Below are positions 14,599 to 20,408 of a stretch of DNA of 20,564 nt, one piece after another. The position numbers and the translations under genes were made by a program. Source of the stretch: an uncultured Clostridia bacterium. Lineage in GTDB: Bacteria; Bacillota; Clostridia; Oscillospirales; Acutalibacteraceae. Every line of letters starts with the position of its first letter. The first letter of the stretch is position 1. The stretch covers positions 1 to 20,564 of the forward strand of contig CAMOWP010000016.1 in assembly GCA_946628455.1 (NCBI GenBank), given 5' to 3'. The notes beneath the pieces were generated by a model. It ran no database searches. It was not told the origin of the DNA and saw only the letters and a program-made list of their open reading frames with translations.

Positions 14599-14641
14599 TC
14601 GATAAATCGGTATTGACAAATGAATAAATTTCTGCTACGAT
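14599..14641 (+). promoter_or_regulatory. Promoter of the divergent structured RNA with palindromic upstream element
   Basis: -35 TTGACA at 14613-14618, 17-bp spacer, -10 TACGAT at 14636-14641. The element GTCGATAAATCGGTATTGA (14599-14616-ish), containing the palindrome CGATAAATCG (14600-14609), runs straight into the -35. Its near copy lies upstream of the NPCBM-protein promoter at 9604-9624. Predicted transcription start is at about 14648. No protein gene starts within 300 bp downstream. Confidence 0.75.
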
Positions 14642-14647
14642 AATTTT

Positions 14648-14857
14648 GCACATATGGCATATAATGCGTCATCGCGAGTTTAGCACGGTCTATCGGTGGT
14701 AAGAATCAGGAACAAACGCTTTAATCGGAGAAAAATTATCTGAAAGTAACATTAAAAATCAGTTACGGAGCTTTGGGATGATACCTGCAATGAATGATTT
14801 TATATCGTTATGTGTGTGCTGAATATTATCGCTTCGCTTTGTGCGAAGCGTTTTTTG
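14648..14857 (+). ncRNA. Structured non-coding RNA of about 210 nt, divergent from the RdRP gene
   Basis: The interval has a strong promoter at its 5' end and an intrinsic terminator at its 3' end, but no credible ORF. Folding by eye gives a closed rod: GCACAUA (14648-14654) pairs with UGUGUGC (14813-14819), then AUAUAA (14659-14664) with UUAUAU (14800-14805) and UCAU (14669-14672) with AUGA (14794-14797). Inside are a hairpin domain closed by GUUU/AAAC plus GC/GC (14674-14719) and a second hairpin AAAGUAAC...GUUAC...UUU (14743-14774). A terminator hairpin follows. Pairing of the two ends is reminiscent of 6S-like RNAs, but I do not recognise a known family. Sharing an intergenic region with an RNA polymerase gene of the RNA-copying type makes it a candidate template, guide or regulator for that enzyme (inference). 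Confidence 0.68.
14830..14857 (+). terminator. Strong terminator of the structured RNA
   Basis: CGCTTCGC (14830-14837), 5-nt loop, GCGAAGCG (14843-14850), then six T's. The perfect 8-bp GC-rich stem is a textbook intrinsic terminator and defines the 3' end of the RNA. Confidence 0.93.
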
Positions 14858-14865
14858 CTTTATGT

Positions 14866-14930
14866 ATAATACCCCGCCGTTTTTCAGGCGGAGGATAAAA
14901 ATATTACTGCCCGCCGTTTCGGCGGGCTTT
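14866..14930 (+). terminator. Repeat-family copy followed by a second terminator-like hairpin just before clpP
   Basis: ATAATACCCCGCCGTTTTTC (14866-14885) belongs to the same repeat family as the left-edge repeats and forms a short hairpin CCGCC/GGCGG. It is followed by GCCCGCC (14909-14915), a 5-nt loop and GGCGGGC (14921-14927) with a TTTT tail. This hairpin ends 22 bp before the clpP start codon, so it would block readthrough from the ncRNA promoter or act as an attenuator. The TGTATAAT at 14863-14870 could be an extended -10 box for clpP, but no good -35 accompanies it. Confidence 0.65.
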
Positions 14931-14952
14931 TACTATGAAAGGAGCTATTGTA

Positions 14953-15573
14953 ATGAACAATTTATTTTATCTTGAAAAATCCTCAGAAGGAACAAAGGAA
15001 ATAAACCTTAAAACAAAGATGATGGATAACCGCGTGCTGTTTCTTGACGGCGAGGTTAATAAGGAATCGGTTATGGAGCTTTGCCAGGCAATGCTAATTA
15101 TGTCAACGGAAAGCCCTGCGCCTATAACCCTGGTTATTAACAGCCCCGGCGGAAGCATAAGCGACGGGCTCGCACTTCTTGAAACAATGCGCTGCCTGCC
15201 GTGCGAGGTGATTACCGTATGCTTCGGCATGGCGGCGTCAATGGGCGCGGTGCTGCTCGCGGCAGGCGCAAGGGGCAAGCGCTATATCCTGAGGCACAGC
15301 AAAACCATGATTCACGAGCCGCTTATCAGCAAGGGTATCGGCGGCTCATGCTCAAGCATTGCCTCAACCTCGCAGAATTTAATCAAAACGAAGGAGATGA
15401 TTAATCGGCTCCTTGCAGATTTCTGCGGAAAACCGATTGAGGAAATTGACGCGGCAACCGCATATGACAATTACCTTGACACCGAGGAATCAGTCGCCTT
15501 CGGCTTGTGCGACGGAATCCTTGAAAATAATGAGTTATACACAGTTTTAACAGGAAAAGGAGTGACAGTGTGA
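14953..15573 (+). CDS. clpP: Accessory ClpP serine protease
   Basis: A 206-residue ClpP-family peptidase. Hallmarks: ITLVINSPGGSISDGLAL (58-75), the nucleophile in FGMAASMGAVLLAAGA (S96), MIHEP (H121) and the segment AYDNYLDTEESVAFGLCDGI holding the triad Asp (D172). These match E. coli S97/H122/D171 in spacing, so the protease should be active. I start at ATG 14953, 8 bp after AAGGAG; the upstream ATG at 14935 lies in the attenuator tail. No Clp ATPase gene is adjacent, so it would use a host ClpX/ClpC or the neighbouring TraG-like ATPase as partner (the latter is speculative). It replaces neither the sequence style nor the context of a housekeeping clpP, which usually sits beside clpX and tig. 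The stop codon lies inside a hairpin. Confidence 0.92.
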   Translation: MNNLFYLEKSSEGTKEINLKTKMMDNRVLFLDGEVNKESVMELCQAMLIMSTESPAPITLVINSPGGSISDGLALLETMRCLPCEVITVCFGMAASMGAVLLAAGARGKRYILRHSKTMIHEPLISKGIGGSCSSIASTSQNLIKTKEMINRLLADFCGKPIEEIDAATAYDNYLDTEESVAFGLCDGILENNELYTVLTGKGVTV

Positions 15574-15684
15574 CAAATCACGCTGTCACCGATTATATTA
15601 CCCGTTCAGCTTGTCGCAAAGTGACAACGGGCGATGCCGAAATTTCCATTATACGCCTTGTCTGCCCTGCAAGGTTAGTATAAT
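15562..15684 (+). promoter_or_regulatory. Hairpins and possible promoter between clpP and the TraG-like gene
   Basis: A 12-bp stem GTGACAGTGTGA (15562-15573) with TCACGCTGTCAC (15578-15589, one wobble) and a 4-nt loop spans the clpP stop codon. A second stem CCCGTT (15601-15606)/AACGGG (15626-15631) and a third CCTTG/CAAGG (15656-15674) follow. The first two lack a T tract, so they look like RNA-stabilising or processing elements, not terminators. A perfect TATAAT at 15679-15684 with a sub-optimally spaced TTGTCT (15658-15663, 15-bp spacer) may give the TraG-like gene its own promoter. Confidence 0.5.
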
Positions 15685-15737
15685 GTGAGATTTATTATTA
15701 CTATTTATTTATGGGCAGAAAGGCTAAGGGAATTAAT

Positions 15738-16982
15738 ATGATATTATCACAGAATATTTCAATAGAGACAACGTCAAAATCAAACAACAACTCGCTCATT
15801 CTCGGAGTTCCGGGCTCCGGCAAAACGCGTTACTGCGTTATGCCGAATCTGTGCGAGGAGGAGGACAGAAGCGTTATAGTTCTTGACCCTAAGGGAGAGC
15901 TGTTTGATATGACGCATAAGATGATGGCCAGAAAGGGCTACCTTGTTAAGCAGCTCGATTTCTGCAATCCCGACAAAAGCTATGTCAAATATAATCCGCT
16001 GGCGTACATCCACGATTATAACGATATTCTTTATATTGCAAACGCTATAGTTTACAGCGGAAAGCCGCTGAAGACAACTGCAGACCCCTTCTGGGATAAG
16101 GCAAGCGTGCTGCTGCTCAGCGCTCTGCTTGCTTATCTCAAGGACTACTGCCCGCCTCATCAGCGAACGCTGAAAAGCGTTGCAAAGCTGCTTGCCGTTG
16201 AGGACGCGCACGAAGACGTCGGATACAAATCAAAGCTGGAACGGATATTTGACGAGGTGTACAAAAGAGACCCTTCCTCCTTTGCGCTTCGCCAATACAC
16301 TCTGTTCAGGAAGGCCGCCGACAGAACGCTGAAAAGCATTCTTATTACGCTGAGCTCCGAGCTGTGCACGTATCTCACTCCCGAGATGGAGCAACTGCTT
16401 GATAAGGATACGCTTAACATTCCCTCTGTCGGAAGGATGAAAACCGCAATTTACGTTAAGGTAAGCGACATTGACAGAAGCAAGGATGCCCTGGTCAACA
16501 TTCTGTTCAATCAGTTTTTCAACGTGCTTTACCGCGAAGCGGACAGCAACATTGCAACACATTCATTAGATGTTCCCGTTCAGTTTTATCTTGACGATTT
16601 AGGAACTAACCTGAAGCTTGACAGGCTTGACTGTATTCTTGCAGGCTGCCGCTCACGCGGAATAGGCTGCACGATTATTCTGCAGTCCATCGGGCAGCTG
16701 CGCAACCATTACGGCGACGCCTTTGACGCTATAACGAACAGCTGCAGCGCCTTCGTTTATCTTGGAGGAATTGATTACGGCACCAACGAGTATTTCTCAA
16801 AGCTTGCCAACCTGCCTCTTTCCAGTCTGCTGGAGAAAAACGAGGAGAATTGCTGGGTGTTCGTTCAGGGCAGGAAGCCGGTCTGCGACCGCAAGTTCGC
16901 ACTGGAGAAACACAGGAATTACCATATGCTTGCGGACACCGCCGTTTCTGCTCCCGAGCAGGAGGCGGAGCGCATAGCCTGA
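15738..16982 (+). CDS. VirD4/TraG-like ATPase without membrane anchor
   Basis: A 414-residue P-loop ATPase of the type IV coupling protein family, closest in style to the VirD4-like conjugal transfer proteins of Clostridia. Walker A GVPGSGKT is at 23-30, the family motif VIVLDPKGEL at 46-55, KYNPLAY at 84-90, DPFWDKAS at 116-123, and a Walker B region FYLDDLGTN (283-291) in which the usual DE is replaced by DD. The arginine-rich GCRSRGIGCTIILQSIGQL (303-321) is typical. Usual members have about 550-600 residues and start with membrane spans; this one starts directly at the ATPase core (ATG 15738, AAGGG upstream). It may be a soluble motor for DNA or RNA, or one anchored by another protein. 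No relaxase or other type IV secretion gene is in the window, so it is not an intact conjugation module. Confidence 0.9.
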   Translation: MILSQNISIETTSKSNNNSLILGVPGSGKTRYCVMPNLCEEEDRSVIVLDPKGELFDMTHKMMARKGYLVKQLDFCNPDKSYVKYNPLAYIHDYNDILYIANAIVYSGKPLKTTADPFWDKASVLLLSALLAYLKDYCPPHQRTLKSVAKLLAVEDAHEDVGYKSKLERIFDEVYKRDPSSFALRQYTLFRKAADRTLKSILITLSSELCTYLTPEMEQLLDKDTLNIPSVGRMKTAIYVKVSDIDRSKDALVNILFNQFFNVLYREADSNIATHSLDVPVQFYLDDLGTNLKLDRLDCILAGCRSRGIGCTIILQSIGQLRNHYGDAFDAITNSCSAFVYLGGIDYGTNEYFSKLANLPLSSLLEKNEENCWVFVQGRKPVCDRKFALEKHRNYHMLADTAVSAPEQEAERIA

Positions 16983-17016
16983 AAACCGAAACCGAAATTA
17001 CCGAAAGGAGAAAGCT

Positions 17017-17382
17017 ATGTTATTTAAAGAGGTATACACTGATAAGAACAACAATTTCAAGCTGCTTGAAATATGGGAGGAGGACTGCGTTTTACATATG
17101 CTTGAGCACGCAAACGGCTGCAGGCTGGCGCGCACGCCGTTAAGGGAAGCAACAGCTCTTAAACGGGCTAAGAAAAACCTTGTTGACATACTTGACGGAA
17201 AGCCCGTCAGCTTTAAGCTGGGAGACGGATACAGCACCTTTTCAACAGCCACCGAAGCGGATATTAAGGCATACGAAAAGCAGGAGAAGGAATTTGAAGA
17301 GGATTACAGAAAGGCGCTCATTGAGTACTACGAGCAGCAGTCCGAAGTTATGTTCAGCGACCTGAAAAAGGCGTTTCTTTAA
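17017..17382 (+). CDS. Unknown small protein following the TraG-like gene
   Basis: A 121-residue soluble protein, not recognised. The first half (LLEIWEEDCVLHMLEHANGC, then TPLREATALKRAKKNLVDIL) looks like a small mixed alpha/beta domain. The second half (KAYEKQEKEFEEDYRKALIE and on) is a long charged helix likely to form a coiled coil. It has a good ribosome site (AAAGGAG) 7 bp before ATG 17017. It starts 34 bp after the TraG-like gene on the same strand and is probably co-transcribed with it. The protein would be cytoplasmic. The right boundary hairpin and direct repeat follow 24 bp after its stop, so it is the last gene of the module. Confidence 0.8.
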   Translation: MLFKEVYTDKNNNFKLLEIWEEDCVLHMLEHANGCRLARTPLREATALKRAKKNLVDILDGKPVSFKLGDGYSTFSTATEADIKAYEKQEKEFEEDYRKALIEYYEQQSEVMFSDLKKAFL

Positions 17383-17405
17383 TATAGAAATTTAATAATA
17401 TTACG

Positions 17406-17444
17406 GCAGGCAGAAATGCCTGCTTAAAAATTGCCCGACGGTTT
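17406..17444 (+). repeat. Right boundary hairpin plus 18-bp direct repeat
   Basis: Hairpin GCAGGCA (17406-17412), loop GAAA, TGCCTGC (17417-17423), followed by the core AAAATTGCCCGACGGTTT (17427-17444). It matches the left copy at 10110-10127 in 17 of 18 positions and in its layout behind a hairpin. The hairpin has no clean T tail, so it is a weak terminator at best. Confidence 0.68.
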
Positions 17445-17453
17445 AAAGGATTG

Positions 17454-17482
17454 TTGGTTTTTTGGCTGAATTGTGATATAAT
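17454..17482 (+). promoter_or_regulatory. Promoter of the phosphodiesterase gene
   Basis: -35 TTGGTT (17454-17459), 17-bp spacer, perfect -10 TATAAT (17477-17482). It begins just outside the right boundary repeat. Confidence 0.6.
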
Positions 17483-17524
17483 AGACTGATGTATAATATA
17501 TTCTCTTAAAAGGAGGTTGATTAA

Positions 17525-19099
17525 ATGATAAACAAAACGAACACAAGGCGCTACTCTCACGTTATAATCGTAGGAATTGACGGAATGGGAGTATTCTGCA
17601 AGAACACCCCTACTCCGAGAATAGACGAAATATTCAAAGACGGTGCCTCTACTACTGTTGCGCTCAGCCTGTTTCCCACAATCAGCGCGCAGAACTGGGG
17701 CGCAATGCTTCTCGGAACAGAGCCCGAGGTACACGGTCTGACAAACGGAAAGGTTTGCCAGTATGAGTACAAAAACAAGGACTTTCCTTCGATTTTCAAA
17801 AGCGTTCGCAGGGCGTATCCCGAAAGCGTACTTTGCAGCATAAGCAATTGGGAGCCGATAAATAAAGGCATAATTGAGCAGGATATAAACGTTGAATTTC
17901 AGACGGCGGAAAACGGAACTAAAACAACGGATAAAGTAGTTGAGTGCATACTTGAAAAAAAGCCCGATTTGCTCTTTATTCATATAGACGACCCCGACGA
18001 AGCGGGACACCATTTCGGCTATGGAACTCAGGGGCACCTTGACTGTATATCAAATGTTGATTCCCTTGTCGGAAGAATTTATGACGCCTGCTCTCAGGCT
18101 GAGATAATTGACGATACTCTTTTCTTAGCTATAACAGACCACGGCGGTTTTAAGCACGGCCACGGCGGTTACACAGACACGGAAAAATTTATCTTCTTCG
18201 CCCTTCGCGGCAAAACCGTTGCGGAAAAGAAGGACTTTTTTGCAACTACAAAGGACCTCAACGCAATAATCCGCTACGCCTTCGGGCTTGATATACCCGA
18301 GCCTGATTTGGACGGCTACTCCTCGCAGGTGCCCGAAGGGGTGTTCAGAGATTGGAACGTTCCCTATATTATTCCTGCTGACGGCGAGAGAAACGATGTA
18401 ATTTCAAAGCCTCAGCCTGAGCTCAACAGCGAAAACGGACTTCTGAATTACTTTGACGAAAAGGACATAAAGCTCGCAATGTTCTTTGAGTTCAACGCGG
18501 ACGACGCAATGGGCAAGGCTTCTTTCAAAGAAAACGGCAGCGTTAAATATTATTCCTCGGGCGTGCGCGGCGCAAACGCTGAGCTTGGCGCAACGGGCTG
18601 CCTTGTTTCGGACGGCGTTAAGTTCGGCAGCGAGGATTTCACCGTCTGCGCATGGCTTAACATTGACAATGCGCCCGCTTCGGAAGCGTATTACTGCGCG
18701 ACAAAAACGATGACCGATTCAGGCGCAGGCTTCGCGCTCGGCTTTACAAATGTTGCGGTATGGCTCGGAGTTGAAACGCCCGACCCCGCTTCATATGAAG
18801 AATTTCAGCTTCCGTATCTCAGGGAGCTTTCGGGCGGCTGGCTGCACTGCGCTGTTGTGTTCCGCAAAAAGGAATGTAAAATCGACCTTTACTGGAACTT
18901 TAAGCTGAAAAAGAGCTTCACCCTTCCCGATACATTTGCTGAAAGCTCAATGGACGCGCTGCCCTTCACCGTAGGCGATGACGCTTCGCATAAAATCAAC
19001 AGCGGAAATGACGCTCTCATACATATGGACGATTTGCTGATATTCAACAAAGCCTTCAACGAATCGGATATTGAAAAGCTAAAAGAATACTATGAGTAA
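17525..19099 (+). CDS. Type I phosphodiesterase/alkaline-phosphatase-superfamily protein with C-terminal LamG-like domain
   Basis: 524 residues. The N-terminal 280 form an alkaline-phosphatase-superfamily domain of the nucleotide pyrophosphatase/phosphodiesterase group. Metal-binding D19 is in VIIVGIDGMG, nucleophile T52 is in FPTISAQNWGAML, a second-metal pair lies in DDPDEAGHHFG (D158, H162), and D205/H206 plus H213 lie in TDHGGFKHGHGG. Residues 315-522 form a concanavalin/LamG-like beta sandwich (DFTVCAWLNI, GGWLHCAVVFR, MDDLLIFNKAF). There is no signal peptide, so the fusion acts in the cytoplasm or leaves by an unseen route, although LamG partners are usually extracellular. Likely reaction: hydrolysis of phosphodiester or pyrophosphate bonds in a nucleotide or phospholipid-type substrate. 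ATG 17525 has AAGGAGG. The gene is monocistronic. Confidence 0.85.
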   Translation: MINKTNTRRYSHVIIVGIDGMGVFCKNTPTPRIDEIFKDGASTTVALSLFPTISAQNWGAMLLGTEPEVHGLTNGKVCQYEYKNKDFPSIFKSVRRAYPESVLCSISNWEPINKGIIEQDINVEFQTAENGTKTTDKVVECILEKKPDLLFIHIDDPDEAGHHFGYGTQGHLDCISNVDSLVGRIYDACSQAEIIDDTLFLAITDHGGFKHGHGGYTDTEKFIFFALRGKTVAEKKDFFATTKDLNAIIRYAFGLDIPEPDLDGYSSQVPEGVFRDWNVPYIIPADGERNDVISKPQPELNSENGLLNYFDEKDIKLAMFFEFNADDAMGKASFKENGSVKYYSSGVRGANAELGATGCLVSDGVKFGSEDFTVCAWLNIDNAPASEAYYCATKTMTDSGAGFALGFTNVAVWLGVETPDPASYEEFQLPYLRELSGGWLHCAVVFRKKECKIDLYWNFKLKKSFTLPDTFAESSMDALPFTVGDDASHKINSGNDALIHMDDLLIFNKAFNESDIEKLKEYYE

Positions 19100-19100
19100 T

Positions 19101-19137
19101 AAAAAACAGCCTGAGAGCAATCTCAGGCTGTTTTTTA
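19101..19137. terminator. Bidirectional terminator
   Basis: AACAGCCTGAGA (19106-19117), 4-nt loop, TCTCAGGCTGTT (19121-19132) with T's after and A's before: a perfect 12-bp stem working on both strands between the convergent phosphodiesterase and histidine kinase genes. The stop codon of the kinase lies in its tail. Confidence 0.94.
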
Positions 19138-20391
19138 CTGTTTATCGGGAACGAATACCGTAACGGTTGTTCCGTTCGGCGAGGATTCAATTTCAAGCGT
19201 TCCGCTGCACTGAGCATTAAGCCTTTGCCTGATATTTTCAAGCGTGCTGCGCGGCTTAATGCTTTCAGGGTCGAAGCCTACCCCGTTATCTTTAACGGTA
19301 ATCACGCTTCCCCGTTCGGTTTTAAGTGTTGTTACAGAAACGCTAAGCGATTTTTCGTCAACATTCATTCCGTGTTTAATTGCGTTTTCAACCAGCGGCT
19401 GAAGGGTAAGCGGCGGAAGGTAAAAATCTTTGTAGGACGTGTTGTATTCAACCTTGAGACGGTCTCCGATTTGCGCAAGAGCAACATTTACATAAGCACG
19501 CGTATGCTCTAACTCCTCGGAAAAAGGAATAACGTTCTCGCTAACAACCGCATTAAAGATTTTTCGCATATAAATTGTAAAATCGAGAGTGAGCTGCTGG
19601 GCTTTTTTCGGGCTCTGCTCACAAAGATAATAAATGCTCGTCATTGTGTTGTAAATAAAATGCGGGCGCATCTGAAGCACGGTGATTTTTGATTGCTGAC
19701 TCAAAATCTCCTTTTGCTGCTGAGTATAGCTGACAATCTGCTCGGAAAGAACTACGGTAAACAGCACGAGCGCGCAGATAATAATTGCAACAATTACAAA
19801 AATCATAGTATCGAAAAAAGGATGTAAAATCAAAGCAATCTCCACGGGAATCAAATAGAAAAGGAAATTTCTGAAAGTCCTTTTGGAAACTGTGTTTTTA
19901 TAATGGCACAACGCAACAACATTAATCGTCATAATTGCTAAAAGCGGAAGTATAAGCAGAGTGTGCAGCGGTCCGCGGAAAAAAGTATTATCAGGTGTAA
20001 GATAATACATTTTGTCCGTAAACTGCGCTATCAGCAGTAAAACAAAGAATACGCTCCACAATACAAGCACTATGCGGAAAAACCTGTTCTTCTTTGTATC
20101 TTTACCGCACTGATACAAAAGATGATTCGTCATAAGAACAAATATCAGCGACGGTAAAAGATACTCGAGATAAACGATTATTTTCCCAAGAATAAGATAT
20201 TGCGGCTTTTCATATGTAAAAAAGTCCCCGATACAAACTATAACAAACAAAAACACCAAAACATAAAACTGGATAAAATAACTCTTTCTCCTGAGCTCAA
20301 TAGCGGGAAGTAAGACTGTTGCCACTGTTCCCATTATTAAAATTCCCAAAAATACACCGATAGTAATTGAAATCGAGATGGTTTCAAACAT
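19135..20391 (-). CDS. Multi-spanning sensor histidine kinase (LytS/YesM-type)
   Basis: 418 residues. Seven hydrophobic spans fill residues 8-215 with short loops, so sensing is probably within or near the membrane. The phosphoacceptor H244 lies in MRPHFIYNTMTSIYYL, characteristic of the His_kinase (PF06580) class. The ATP-binding domain carries LVENAIKHG (333-341, N box), VKDNGVGF (366-373, G1) and a C-terminal GT pair. The protein therefore autophosphorylates and passes the phosphate to the response regulator encoded just upstream on the same strand. ATG 20391 is preceded by AGAAGGAG, and its ribosome site overlaps the end of the regulator gene (17-bp gap). Ligand is unknown; members with a 7-TM sensor often respond to peptides or cell-envelope cues (family knowledge). 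Confidence 0.92.
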   Translation of the reverse strand: MFETISISITIGVFLGILIMGTVATVLLPAIELRRKSYFIQFYVLVFLFVIVCIGDFFTYEKPQYLILGKIIVYLEYLLPSLIFVLMTNHLLYQCGKDTKKNRFFRIVLVLWSVFFVLLLIAQFTDKMYYLTPDNTFFRGPLHTLLILPLLAIMTINVVALCHYKNTVSKRTFRNFLFYLIPVEIALILHPFFDTMIFVIVAIIICALVLFTVVLSEQIVSYTQQQKEILSQQSKITVLQMRPHFIYNTMTSIYYLCEQSPKKAQQLTLDFTIYMRKIFNAVVSENVIPFSEELEHTRAYVNVALAQIGDRLKVEYNTSYKDFYLPPLTLQPLVENAIKHGMNVDEKSLSVSVTTLKTERGSVITVKDNGVGFDPESIKPRSTLENIRQRLNAQCSGTLEIESSPNGTTVTVFVPDKQ

Positions 20392-20408
20392 ATCTCTGCT
20401 CCTTCTTA

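Noticed and set aside
14524..14619. N-terminal extension of the RdRP to the ATG at 14619
   Set aside because: The extension runs through a perfect leftward promoter (14554-14582) and has no ribosome site, whereas ATG 14523 has GGAG at 7 bp.
14648..14760. tRNA-like D-arm text in the structured RNA (TTTAGCACGG...GGTGGTAAG)
   Set aside because: No matching acceptor stem, anticodon arm or T-arm sequence can be assembled around it.
15738..16982. Intact conjugation module around the TraG-like gene
   Set aside because: No relaxase, VirB4-like ATPase, integrase or other transfer genes are present in the window.
17354..18037. 227-codon minus-strand frame overlapping the phosphodiesterase gene
   Set aside because: It overlaps a gene with conserved metal-binding motifs on the other strand and has no ribosome site or family resemblance.
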